In this document: one piece after another, positions 22,187-28,401 of the stretch
Position numbering within the stretch: position 1 is the first letter of the stretch
Layout of the letters: each line of letters opens with the position of its first letter
DNA from: JACPVU01 sp964373255
GTDB lineage: Archaea; Aenigmatarchaeota; Aenigmatarchaeia; GW2011-AR5
Direction of reading: 5' to 3'
NCBI GenBank assembly: GCA_964373255.1
Contig: CAYJTG010000010.1
Location: 1 to 39,523 of the forward strand
DNA: 39,523 nt
Program-made: the position numbers and the translations under genes
Notes under the pieces: model-generated
Seen by the model: only the letters and a program-made list of their open reading frames with translations
Databases searched by the model: none
Told to the model about the DNA's origin: nothing

Positions 22187-22948
22187 ATGAAAACTATAAC
22201 AAAGACAGTAAAGAAATACGGCAATTCAGGCGGGGTCTACGTGCCAAGCAGCTGGGTCGGCGGAAAAGTGAAGGTAGACCTGATAGACGAGCCTTTCAGC
22301 CCGAAAGAGATACTGAACAGGGTCGAACTGAAACATATAGTCAGCGCGATTCTATACGGCTCTTACGCGAGAAAGGAAATGACAGAAGGGTCAGACATAG
22401 ATATAATTCTTGTAACGGACGATGACGCAAATATAGAGGTCCCAGACGAACTAAGGCGGAAATACGATATAGAGACAAAAACCGTAAAAGAGGCGAGAAA
22501 CGCCATGGTGCACGATCCAATATTTCACAAGGTAATAATGGACGAGTCGGTAGCTTTGATAAACCACCAGTTTCTTGACGGTCTCAAAAAAGAAAAATTG
22601 AAAACATATGGTATAAAGACAAGAATCGAACTCGCGGAATCATCGCTGGGCATATCTAAGGAAATATTTGAGGCCGGTGGCGAACAAATAGTCTACCCTC
22701 TCTTAATGCGCTTAAAGGAAATGCTGATTTTAGAGTATCTTCTTACCAATAAAAAATACTCCACCGCAGCTTTGAGACGCGAGGTCTTAAGCTGCATGAC
22801 ACCCAAAGAATTTTCCGGCATGGTGAACATTTACAGGGCAGCAAGAAACAATAAAAAACCGGGAAAATGTTTGTTAGCAAGGGAGACCATGAAAAATCTG
22901 ATTTCTCTGCTGGAGACAAAGATACAATATGTCAAAACCAAGACTTAG
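22187..22948 (+). CDS. AbrB-like segment fused to nucleotidyltransferase
   Basis: This 253-residue protein opens with a short AbrB/DUF2080-like segment (KTITKTVKKYGNSGGVYVPSSWVGGKVKV). A polymerase-beta-type nucleotidyltransferase follows: LYGSYARKEMTEGSDIDIIL has the GSxxR...SDID signature (from Gly58). A helical C-terminus from about residue 130 is HEPN-like in composition. This layout resembles MNT/HEPN pairs (toxin-antitoxin-type modules) joined in one chain, but the catalytic HEPN motif is not clear. The palindrome just upstream suggests autoregulation. It overlaps the next gene by 20 bp. Function is predicted from motifs only. Confidence 0.8.
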   Translation: MKTITKTVKKYGNSGGVYVPSSWVGGKVKVDLIDEPFSPKEILNRVELKHIVSAILYGSYARKEMTEGSDIDIILVTDDDANIEVPDELRRKYDIETKTVKEARNAMVHDPIFHKVIMDESVALINHQFLDGLKKEKLKTYGIKTRIELAESSLGISKEIFEAGGEQIVYPLLMRLKEMLILEYLLTNKKYSTAALRREVLSCMTPKEFSGMVNIYRAARNNKKPGKCLLARETMKNLISLLETKIQYVKTKT

Positions 22949-23126
22949 AAAGGGTATTGACTCTATTGAGAAGCAGATAAAGATCCATCAAGAGAAACTG
23001 AAAAAGGCTCAGGAAAAGGGAGACATAGGACTGACAAACTACTATGAGAAAGAAATAGAGCACTTCGAGCGCGCAAAAGAAAAACTGGCTCGGCGTGCCA
23101 TGCCAAAGCGGAAGAGAAAGATCTAG
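22929..23126 (+). CDS. Small coiled-coil protein after NTase gene
   Basis: This 65-residue, highly charged and helical protein (SIEKQIKIHQEKLKKAQEKGDIGLTNYYEKEIEHFERAKEKLARR) has clear heptads and a basic tail KRKRKI. It overlaps the end of the NTase gene by 20 bp, so it is cotranscribed and perhaps coupled. Small coiled-coil partners of NTase proteins are plausible as binding partners, but no direct evidence exists. I do not recognise a family. The sequence just downstream carries a remnant of a different gene on the other strand. Confidence 0.6.
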   Translation: MSKPRLRKGIDSIEKQIKIHQEKLKKAQEKGDIGLTNYYEKEIEHFERAKEKLARRAMPKRKRKI

Positions 23127-23136
23127 ACTTTCTGTC

Positions 23137-23199
23137 GTTTTCTTCTGATAAATTATTTTCCCTTGCGTTCGGCACAACTTTTACGCTTATGGTTTTCAT
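23137..23199 (-). pseudogene. N-terminal remnant of a DUF167-family gene
   Basis: The minus strand starting at 23199 reads MKTISVKVVPNARENN, a good match to the start of DUF167/YggU proteins. The frame then runs into the antisense of the coiled-coil gene and loses any likeness to the family. About 18 of some 80-100 residues remain. The break lies next to the 3' end of the NTase module, so insertion of that module may have removed the rest. A chance match cannot be excluded over so short a length. Confidence 0.4.
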
Positions 23200-23227
23200 T
23201 CTTGACACGCCTAAAAATGAAATGCCT

Positions 23228-23330
23228 TTTATAACCTGTGACTAAAGTCGCAGGTTTCTTTGAGCATTTCTTTTGAAGTCTTCCCATCATCCATCAGCTA
23301 AAGCTGATGGTTTTCGGAATACTTCAAAAT
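23228..23330. repeat. Pair of hairpins near tRNA-Tyr 3' end
   Basis: First hairpin: AACCTGTGAC with GTCGCAGGTT around TAAA. Second: TTTTGAAGT with ACTTCAAAA enclosing CCATCAGC/GCTGATGG. It ends 10 bp from the tRNA-Tyr 3' end, in its trailer. I see no flanking direct repeat. It may be tRNA-trailer structure or another worn palindromic element. Confidence 0.45.
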
Positions 23331-23339
23331 AAACATAAA

Positions 23340-23567
23340 TCCCCTGACTGGGATTTTCATAGCCGTCGCATAATTATTGCGAAGCCTCTTGTCTTTCTTT
23401 GGCGAACTTAGGCTTTCTTTCTTCAGAAAGAAAGGCTAGTTTGAACCCAGAACCTCACGGTCTCTACAAAGCGGATACTGATCTATAGTGCATACACGAA
23501 ACGCACTATGCTACAGCCATGCGCTCTATGACTGATTTTTTCAAATCAACCGTTGAGCTATCAGGGG
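23340..23567 (-). tRNA. tRNA-Tyr (GTA), three introns
   Basis: On the minus strand the acceptor CCCCTGA (23567-23561) pairs with TCAGGGG, giving C1-G72 as in archaeal tRNA-Tyr; discriminator A is at 23340. The D stem is GCTC/GAGC, the anticodon stem CATGG/CCGTG with loop CTGTAG+A, and the T stem CTGGG/CCCAG. Three insertions are needed: about 18 nt in the D loop (a small hairpin), 49 nt after position 37 (23510-23462), and about 86 nt in the T loop after position 59 (roughly 23439-23354). Removing all leaves 75 nt. The T-loop intron carries a form of the shared hairpin module (CTTTCTTTCTGAAGAAAGAAAG). Confidence 0.85.
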
Positions 23568-23939
23568 ATTATAGCGCTCCAAGAAAACAATCTGGATATT
23601 ATACTTTCTTGTGCGCTATAAGTAAACCCATTTATAATACCCGATTATTTAATGGGTTTACTATATACTTGCTTCATAATATCTATCAATAATGCACTCT
23701 CCTATTTAAAAATTTGCAAAAACGGCAGAATTTTTATCTTTTTTCACGGAAAATTTTCATTTTTTGCGGATTTTTGCAAAAAATTCTCAAAAATATGTTT
23801 TGCAGACATCTTTTTCTCATCACAATAATCTTTATAATGGGCAAAAATGCATTATTTCAACAGCAAAAATCTAAAGTAAGGTCATATTCATATTCACACC
23901 CACTAAATGATCAAAACCTTACAGGAATCAAGACCTCCC
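23568..23939. other. AT-rich gene-free stretch with hairpins
   Basis: No convincing gene is found; a frame of 84 codons (23714-23968) has odd composition and no family. Two palindromes are present: TATAGCGC/GCGCTATA (about 23571-23622) with inner AAGAAA/TTTCTT, and AAACCCAT/ATGGGTTT (about 23625-23659). Bases 23700-23800 are very AT-rich with repeated TTTTTGCAAAAA-like sequence. The tRNA-Tyr promoter must lie at the left end (TATA-like TATTATACTTT near 23600). A TATA-like CTTTATAATG precedes the small gene at 23940 by about 100 bp. Confidence 0.5.
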
Positions 23940-24086
23940 ATGCAGCTGACAATATCCAAATGCTTTAATTGTAAGAAGGCTCGCCTTGTAGATAGGGTTG
24001 AAAACAGGTGGGTATGCTTTGCGTGCAAGCAGAAGTCGCACATAGGCGTCGTAAAGCCTATAAACCAGTTCGTCAGGGCACAGTAA
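23940..24086 (+). CDS. Small zinc-ribbon protein (48 aa)
   Basis: This 48-residue frame starts MQLTISKCFNCKKARLV and has a second pair CFAC followed by KQKSHIGVV. Two CxxC pairs about 17 residues apart form a compact zinc ribbon with basic surroundings. I do not recognise a named family; ribosome- or nucleic-acid-linked roles are common for such proteins. It is shorter than most gene-calling limits. Codon use and the tight cysteine pattern support it. No strong ribosome site is seen. A lone end of element type G lies about 20 bp after its stop. Confidence 0.65.
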   Translation: MQLTISKCFNCKKARLVDRVENRWVCFACKQKSHIGVVKPINQFVRAQ

Positions 24087-24106
24087 AACGGAAAGGTGCG
24101 CTGTTT

Positions 24107-24125
24107 CTTTGTTCGTGGATTGTGT
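24107..24125. repeat. Lone end of a G-type element
   Basis: CGTGGATTGTGTTATAAC equals the right end of element G (18137-18151). No matching left end is nearby. It may be a deletion remnant. Confidence 0.45.
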
Positions 24126-24192
24126 TATAACATATATTATCTAGTACATACGATATATATTTAAGCTTTTGTCACTAATAAGAGATTACAAG

Positions 24193-24307
24193 AAACTTCA
24201 GAACAGACTGACGTACGGAGTACGTCCGATTATTTAGAAGTTTAATCAAGAAAACGAATAGGAAGAGATTAAGTCTAGATTTTAAGAGGGACCTAGGTTC
24301 CTCTTAA
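24193..24307. promoter_or_regulatory. Two palindromes upstream of operon 24328
   Basis: First: AAACTTC/GAAGTTT enclosing GACGTAC-GGA-GTACGTC (24193-24243), of the variable-stem hairpin class with joint ACAGACT. Second: a near-perfect 26-bp palindrome (24282-24307), TTAAGAGGGACC then GGTTCCTCTTAA, ending 20 bp before the ATG. The second could be an operator or an mRNA hairpin that masks translation. Nothing else is seen in the 240-bp gap. Confidence 0.5.
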
Positions 24308-24327
24308 TGTAGGGGTGTGTGGTTAGT

Positions 24328-24798
24328 ATGCAGTATGAAATACCAGAAAAAGTAATATCTATAGATCAGGCTCGAAAAGTTGCAGACGATGCATTTAACT
24401 ATCTTGGCACATTGAAATTAAATGAAGATGAAATAAAAGGGTACAATGCAGGCTTCTATAATTATTTAGAAATGCTTGGCGTCGGTGACAGATTTTTACC
24501 ATGGGGTCTTACACTGTACATGCAGGATGTTTATAAGGCAAAAATAGAAGGTAAGGAACCTTCTCTTCCATCGGATAACTTTGTAATTAAAAAACAAACA
24601 AAATCTCCTTTAAGGGTCAAGGTATTTGTTTCTCAGATACATAACGGTGCCAAACAAACTACGTCAGGTTACTGGGAAGATGGCTATTTCAAAGCTGCTA
24701 AATTTCTGAATAAAAGGCTTTCACAAGACTCTGAATTTCTTCCTGAATCGTTTTCTGAATATATTTCCAGAGTGTACAAAAAAGGTGCATTATCATGA
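24328..24798 (+). CDS. Hypothetical protein, first of four-gene operon
   Basis: This 156-residue soluble protein starts MQYEIPEKVISIDQARKVADDAF. It has helical, aromatic-rich segments (GYNAGFYNYLEMLGVGDRFLPWGLTLYMQDVYK) in the first half and a similar-looking stretch near the end (FLPESFSEYISRVYKKG). The two halves share the pattern FLP....Y...VYK, which may be an internal duplication. No known family. The ATG at 24328 is preferred to a GTG at 24319; AGGGGTG precedes it. It overlaps the next gene by 4 bp (ATGA), so the two are coupled. Confidence 0.65.
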   Translation: MQYEIPEKVISIDQARKVADDAFNYLGTLKLNEDEIKGYNAGFYNYLEMLGVGDRFLPWGLTLYMQDVYKAKIEGKEPSLPSDNFVIKKQTKSPLRVKVFVSQIHNGAKQTTSGYWEDGYFKAAKFLNKRLSQDSEFLPESFSEYISRVYKKGALS

Positions 24799-25001
24799 AA
24801 TTCACAAAAACGGCAAAAAGAATACGGGGCTGGCTGACAAAGGAAGACATACATATGCTCGATGAAGCCAGCAAGCGTGTGCTGAAGTATCCAAAAAATC
24901 CAGCAAAGAGGTACGGGTGCGACGACTGCAACTATCAGTGGCTCTATACGTCCTTAAAATGCCCTGTGTGCGCTTCCGCGAAGACAAAGATGATAGCATA
25001 G
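24795..25001 (+). CDS. Zinc-ribbon protein in four-gene operon
   Basis: This 68-residue protein has a basic first half (MKFTKTAKRIRGWLTKEDIHMLDEASKRVLKYPKNPAKR) followed by two cysteine pairs, CDDC and CPVC, in YGCDDCNYQWLYTSLKCPVCAS. The result is a rubredoxin-like or rubrerythrin-type zinc/iron knuckle. A role in binding nucleic acid or a partner protein is plausible but unproven. The start overlaps the upstream stop by 4 bp. It is followed by the next gene after 7 bp with GTGATT as ribosome site. Confidence 0.7.
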   Translation: MKFTKTAKRIRGWLTKEDIHMLDEASKRVLKYPKNPAKRYGCDDCNYQWLYTSLKCPVCASAKTKMIA

Positions 25002-25008
25002 TGATTTT

Positions 25009-25311
25009 ATGCCTGAAAAATATGTATTTGAGACACCTGCCATCAAAGAGAGGCAGCAAATACTAAGAGAATTCCTGGACTACGAGAGAAGAATAGTTCT
25101 TGACAGCATAAAGGATCTCGTACCTGACAGAACAGATATTTACACAACCTTTGAATGTAGATTAAAGGTTCCGGAAAGTTATATTCAAATGAAATTAAGA
25201 AAAATTATTGATTTCTCCTTTAAGTTTCCTGATGTTCAAAATTCATTCAGATATACGTATCCGACTACAGACGTCAGGGGAGCGATGATACATGGTAAAG
25301 AAAAGTGGTGA
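25009..25311 (+). CDS. Hypothetical protein, third of operon
   Basis: This 100-residue soluble protein is charged and helical in the first 50 residues (IKERQQILREFLDYERRIVLDSIKDLV). A region with strands follows (IYTTFECRLKVPESYIQMKLRKIIDFSFKFPD). No family is recognised and no cysteine motif is present. The ribosome site GTGATTTT precedes the ATG. The end overlaps the next gene by 20 bp, which supports both frames and coupling. Confidence 0.6.
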   Translation: MPEKYVFETPAIKERQQILREFLDYERRIVLDSIKDLVPDRTDIYTTFECRLKVPESYIQMKLRKIIDFSFKFPDVQNSFRYTYPTTDVRGAMIHGKEKW

Positions 25312-25726
25312 ACATATTCTGGTAGGCTATACGCTGTTTCATGCAATCGAAGCCATAAAAACTGCGGTCACTAAGCCTGAATGGTATGAAAAGTCCGACG
25401 CAGTAAAAGGATCGCCGTGCGAGACCCATCTGGAGCTGATAAGGTCTATGATAGATTCTGATTGCGATTCTGGATATTTTGCACTCAAAAAATATTTTCA
25501 GCCTGTCGAAGAAGCGTCTCTCATGATACTGAAAGGGCTCGAAAAAGTGCCGGAGCCTCTCAGAGCAACTAAACACATTCAAGAGAATTATAGTAATGAA
25601 CTCGTTACGATAGCAGAAAACACAGACGGGCTGCTTAATTATATAGCATCGCACATACCAGAGGTCGTAAGATTACCTGACAAGCCAACGGACCAACAGC
25701 CAGGGCAATTCATAACAGTTCCGTAA
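25292..25726 (+). CDS. Hypothetical protein, last of operon
   Basis: This 144-residue, mainly helical protein (MVKKSGEHILVGYTLFHAIEAIKTAV...) has two Cys (SPCETHLELIRSMIDSDCDS) and a Pro/Gln-rich tail (DKPTDQQPGQFITVP). No membrane helix is seen. No family is recognised. It is the last gene of the tight four-gene unit (24328-25726). The operon as a whole combines one zinc-ribbon protein with three unknown soluble proteins, which suggests one complex. Element H begins 75 bp after its stop. Confidence 0.6.
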   Translation: MVKKSGEHILVGYTLFHAIEAIKTAVTKPEWYEKSDAVKGSPCETHLELIRSMIDSDCDSGYFALKKYFQPVEEASLMILKGLEKVPEPLRATKHIQENYSNELVTIAENTDGLLNYIASHIPEVVRLPDKPTDQQPGQFITVP

Positions 25727-25801
25727 ATGAAGCGATATCATCATCAGAGAGATGGTGGAATTTACTGTAAAAAACTTTTTCTTAGTTCAGTTTCGTGTCT
25801 G

Positions 25802-25892
25802 AGTATCTCCGAAAGTGAGGTATATGCCTTGTGGCATATACCTCGGTAGAGGATTACTGCCAAGAGGCAGTAATCCAACTTTCGGAGATACT
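25802..25892. mobile_element. Three-way-junction element H
   Basis: This 91-bp copy of the element C family has the same basal stem AGTATCTCCGAAAGT. Arm one is GAGGTATATGCC/GGCATATACCTC, where both sides of the stem changed together relative to element C (GTATACGCC/GGCGTATAC). Arm two is unchanged. The flanking 7-mers GTGTCTG and GTGTCTA agree at 6 of 7, a likely target duplication. It sits in a 338-bp gap before corA. Confidence 0.88.
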
Positions 25893-25949
25893 GTGTCTAG
25901 ATCTACTCTAGTTAGATCAGCAGGCGTTCTTTCGGCATTTCTATGAATA

Positions 25950-25971
25950 ACCACCGCATTTATGCGGTGGT
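25950..25971. repeat. Hairpin, covarying pair member
   Basis: ACCACCGC, loop ATTTAT, GCGGTGGT forms an 8-bp hairpin. A counterpart near element I (28812-28831) has the same loop with CTG/CAG in place of CCG/CGG, a compensatory change. Both follow a 91-bp element on the right-hand side (58 bp and 17 bp away). The first may act as a terminator for the upstream operon. Confidence 0.5.
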
Positions 25972-26064
25972 ATCATTACAAGATGTTGATGATAGTAAAA
26001 TTTCTCTTCTTCTCCATAAATCTTTTTATACAACATTTCTGCATAGTAAGTAGTGCAGAAAAAT

Positions 26065-27021
26065 ATGCTCAAGTACATGTATTACAGTGCGAAAGAGAAT
26101 GCGTGCAGAAGAGGAAACGATATTCATTACTCTATGCCATCGAACGGCGATTTCATCTGGATACTGATGGAGAAGGCAGACGAAAAGGAAATAGCAAAGG
26201 TCTCCAAGGATTTCAAGCTTCAGAAAAAGTATTTTGGCCTCTACGGGAAGGAAAAAAGATCTGCCAGGTATTCCATAAATCCTCTCGTGTTTGTTTTTAT
26301 GGACTACTATCTTGAAGGGGAAGAGATAAAGAATTCTCATATTTTATTTGTTTTGAAAGAGAACGCACTGATAATAGCACTGCCCGCGATAACACCATTT
26401 CACAACGAGCTCTTCGACAGGTTGGTTGCGACGCTGGAAGAGAGTAAGGTGAAAAACCTCGGCCGCTTGATGCACCAATTTCTTCTGGACGATGTAAACG
26501 AGAATTACGACGTATTGGACAAAGTGGACCAGATGATTACGGACCTGGAGAAGAAGGTGGTCGTAAGTAAAAATGGTGCAGATATCGATCACGTCGTGAA
26601 GACAAAAAGGCAGATACACCTGATGGCAAGGCGCTTCTGGGGTTCTGCAAAGATAATATTCGTGATAAAGAAAGGGCTTACGCCTGTCAAGGTAGATGAA
26701 GAATCAATGATGCTTCTGGACGACGTTTATGACACATATATGCACCAAGTGGATATTTTGGCGTCTTACAAGGATATGCTCTCCGATATACTGACGATTC
26801 ATACGACAAAGGCCTCAAACGATCTTAATATAATTATAAAGCGCCTGACTTCATTTACTGTAATATTGATGGTGCCCACGCTCATAGCGAGCGTCTATGG
26901 CATGAACTTTCAGTACATACCAGAATTGCGCTCTGACCTTGGCTATCCCGCTGCCCTCACGGGTATGGCTTTTTCTATTTTGGTTTTATACGCTGTTTTT
27001 CACAAAAAGAAGTGGCTATGA
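26065..27021 (+). CDS. corA: CorA-family magnesium transporter
   Basis: This 318-residue protein of the CorA/2-TM-GxN family forms a pentameric magnesium (or Co/Ni) channel. A large cytoplasmic funnel domain (1-255) has long helices (LDKVDQMITDLEKKVV, VDILASYKDMLSDILTIHTTKASNDLN). Two C-terminal membrane helices follow, with the selectivity motif YGMNF (GMN at about 279-281) between SFTVILMVPTLIASV and AALTGMAFSILVLYAVF. The basic end HKKKWL is typical. The GTG at 26053 gives four more residues; ATG 26065 is preferred, but this is uncertain. The gene is monocistronic behind element H. Confidence 0.93.
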   Translation: MLKYMYYSAKENACRRGNDIHYSMPSNGDFIWILMEKADEKEIAKVSKDFKLQKKYFGLYGKEKRSARYSINPLVFVFMDYYLEGEEIKNSHILFVLKENALIIALPAITPFHNELFDRLVATLEESKVKNLGRLMHQFLLDDVNENYDVLDKVDQMITDLEKKVVVSKNGADIDHVVKTKRQIHLMARRFWGSAKIIFVIKKGLTPVKVDEESMMLLDDVYDTYMHQVDILASYKDMLSDILTIHTTKASNDLNIIIKRLTSFTVILMVPTLIASVYGMNFQYIPELRSDLGYPAALTGMAFSILVLYAVFHKKKWL

Positions 27022-27089
27022 TTGTCACTTATGTAATTTTCATGTAATGCACAAATATCAATTTAAAGATTTCTGGAATAAAATTTATC

Positions 27090-27407
27090 ATGATATCTGT
27101 TGGTATTGGTACAAGAGAATATATTTTGACTCATGGACAATTGTCAGCCCAAAAAGAAAGAGGGGATAGTTACCTAGATAATTTCCCTGCTTTTGAAGAA
27201 GATTTAAAGCTAGCGCGACTGGACGATTATAGAGGAGATTTCATAGCCTACCAAAAGGGAATTCTTTGCGGCCATAGCAAAAATGGGCATGAACTATACG
27301 AAACTGCCACGAGCTATTATGGAGGATCGAGTCTGGCTGTTTTTAGAGTGCCCATGAATGATGAGCCTCTAGAAAGTGCAAAAAAGAATGCATTCGGCAG
27401 ATTTTGA
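27090..27407 (+). CDS. DUF5678-like protein
   Basis: This 105-residue protein has a core DYRGDFIAYQKGILCGHSKNGHELYETATSYYGGSSLAVFRVP. It resembles the short DUF5678 type (WVAYHNGKVVAHGKDLREVLE...VP), a small beta/alpha unit of unknown function often near toxin-antitoxin-like genes. The first half (MISVGIGTREYILTHGQLSAQKERGDSYL) contains a polar helical segment. A TATA-like CAATTTAAAG at about 27058-27067 suggests a nearly leaderless transcript. It is monocistronic, and 5S rRNA follows 63 bp after its stop. Confidence 0.6.
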   Translation: MISVGIGTREYILTHGQLSAQKERGDSYLDNFPAFEEDLKLARLDDYRGDFIAYQKGILCGHSKNGHELYETATSYYGGSSLAVFRVPMNDEPLESAKKNAFGRF

Positions 27408-27436
27408 TTCTTGGTTCTTTAATTTGACAAATCGCA

Positions 27437-27448
27437 ACCTTTAAATCT
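27437..27448 (+). promoter_or_regulatory. TATA/BRE of 5S rRNA
   Basis: AACCTTTAAATC has the archaeal BRE/TATA pattern and is centred 27 bp upstream of the 5S rRNA 5' end at 27471. Confidence 0.7.
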
Positions 27449-27470
27449 CTTATCCACTAAGATAACTGAA

Positions 27471-27678
27471 GGTTGGCGGCCATAGCGGAGAGGGTAGACC
27501 CGTTCCCGTCCCGAAACAAATCCCTTTCTTTAGAAAGAAAGGTCTTTGTAAACCCCAAAGAAACGAGTGAAAAATATTAATTATAATAGATAGGGATTTG
27601 CGGAAACACGGAAGTGAATCTCTCCAACGGCTTGATAAGTACTTGACACAATCAGGGAACATCGGCACGCTGCTTACC
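27471..27678 (+). rRNA. 5S rRNA interrupted by an intron-like insert
   Basis: The 5' part GGTTGGCGGCCATAGCGG and CCCGTTCCCGTCCCGAA is typical archaeal 5S. The sequence then breaks off and resumes with CACGGAAGTGAATCTCTCC at 27607. The later loop-E region (GATAAGTACT) and the end GGCACGCTGCTTACC complete the gene. Helix I pairs GGTTGGCGGC with GCTGCTTACC (one T-T mismatch, two G-U pairs). Without the insert the RNA is about 117 nt, close to the normal 120. The insert of 91 nt lies in the loop C region of domain II. Its transcript may be spliced or may be kept; a 5S rRNA with a large retained insertion is known from Halococcus morrhuae. Confidence 0.9.
27516..27606 (+). other. Insert in 5S rRNA (candidate intron)
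   Basis: This 91-nt segment is closed by CAAATCCC/GGGATTTG. It holds the shared hairpin module: CTTTCTTTAGAAAGAAAG, then GTAAACCCCAAAGAAACGAG, followed by an AT-rich tail. The exact ends are ambiguous because GAAAC occurs at both junctions. The module begins a few bases from the junction, as in the tRNA introns. A bulge-helix-bulge cut by the tRNA splicing endonuclease is the natural hypothesis; it was not tested. Confidence 0.8.
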
Positions 27679-27684
27679 TTTAAT

Positions 27685-27835
27685 ATTGACATGCGACAGG
27701 CTGTTTCAGAAGAAAAACAGTGCCCTGTTATCGTCAATTCATGGTGAGACTTATTGATTAGCCTCTGGCACCATTTTTCTTCAACCGTTTACAGATTAGC
27801 CGAAGCTACCTACTCCTTTAGTTAGGTGTTGATAT
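27685..27835. other. Structured trailer of 5S rRNA
   Basis: ATTGAC/GTCAAT (27685-27738) encloses ACAGG/CCTGT and CTGTTT/AAACAG, forming one long bulged hairpin directly after the 5S rRNA. Two weaker hairpins follow (GGTG/CACC near 27742-27772 and ACCTA/TAGGT near 27808-27826). This may be a processing signal, a terminator or a small RNA. No box motifs of C/D or H/ACA type are clear. Confidence 0.4.
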
Positions 27836-28153
27836 ATGATTAATGATCCTAACAAAATAATTCACATCGATGGTAAAGAATTTTATACTGTCATGGTATT
27901 CAATGAAATGTTTTGCGTGGACACAAAAAGCGGAGATGTGTATATAACAAATACTGAAAACGCAAGCGGTACAAAATTTTCAAGCTTGGGACAACCTGAA
28001 CATGGGGTTTTTGCGGTAATTGCCCTGAAAGAATATTTATCGCACACACAAAATCCAGCAGCAGAAAAAAGGCTGGTAGAAATAGAAAAAAGTTGGCCAG
28101 TGCCTTACGTCGCAATCAAAAGATCTGATAGCCTGAAATACGGCTTACCTTAA
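27836..28153 (+). CDS. Hypothetical soluble protein
   Basis: This 105-residue protein reads MINDPNKIIHIDGKEFYTVMVFNEMFCVDTKSGDVYITNTENASG, a strand-rich start with the look of a small beta domain. A helical end follows (NPAAEKRLVEIEKSWPVPYVAIKRSDSLK). There is no membrane segment or metal motif. No family is recognised. AGGTGTTG about 8 bases before the ATG can serve as ribosome site. It lies between 5S rRNA and tRNA-Asp on the same strand, 10 bp before the tRNA, so it may be read through with the RNA genes. Confidence 0.6.
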   Translation: MINDPNKIIHIDGKEFYTVMVFNEMFCVDTKSGDVYITNTENASGTKFSSLGQPEHGVFAVIALKEYLSHTQNPAAEKRLVEIEKSWPVPYVAIKRSDSLKYGLP

Positions 28154-28163
28154 TTTCATAATT

Positions 28164-28400
28164 GCCTCGGTGGTGTAGCGGTCTAGCATAGTGCCCTGTC
28201 AATCTGGATCAACCCCAAAGAAACTAAGTTGGGTTGACATGGAATAGAACGGCGCTGACTCGGGTTCGAAACGCAAGGAAGATAATATCACAAGCGAAGC
28301 TTGTGCACGTAAGGAGAATAGACCGGTAAAGAGGAAAAGCAGATAGACGTGCAAAGCACGTCAGTTTGTCTCTCTTTGCGGGAAAGTCCCGACCGGGGCG
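28164..28400 (+). tRNA. tRNA-Asp (GTC), two introns
   Basis: The acceptor GCCTCGG pairs with CCGGGGC (one T-G pair), with discriminator G at 28400. The D arm region TGGTGTAGCGGTCTAGCAT is typical of archaeal tRNA-Asp. The anticodon stem is GTGCC/GGCGC with loop CTGTCA+C and anticodon GTC (28198-28200). Intron one is 28202-28249 (48 nt); its GTTGACAT pairs with the anticodon region. Intron two (28271-28386, 116 nt) splits the T loop TTCGAA|T after position 59. It contains hairpins, among them GACGTGC-AAA-GCACGTC with flanking AGATA and AGTTT joints. Removing both leaves 73 nt. tRNA-Lys starts 2 bp later. Confidence 0.9.
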
Positions 28401-28401
28401 C

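Noticed and set aside
22490..22520. A HEPN active-site motif (RNAMVH) in the NTase protein
   Set aside because: It lies in the last part of the NTase domain, where the stretch before IMDESVALI is family-typical; the helical C-terminus shows no RxxxxH.
23714..23968. An 84-codon frame in the AT-rich gap
   Set aside because: It is Phe/Lys-rich from base composition only, and overlaps the better-supported 48-residue zinc-ribbon gene in another frame.
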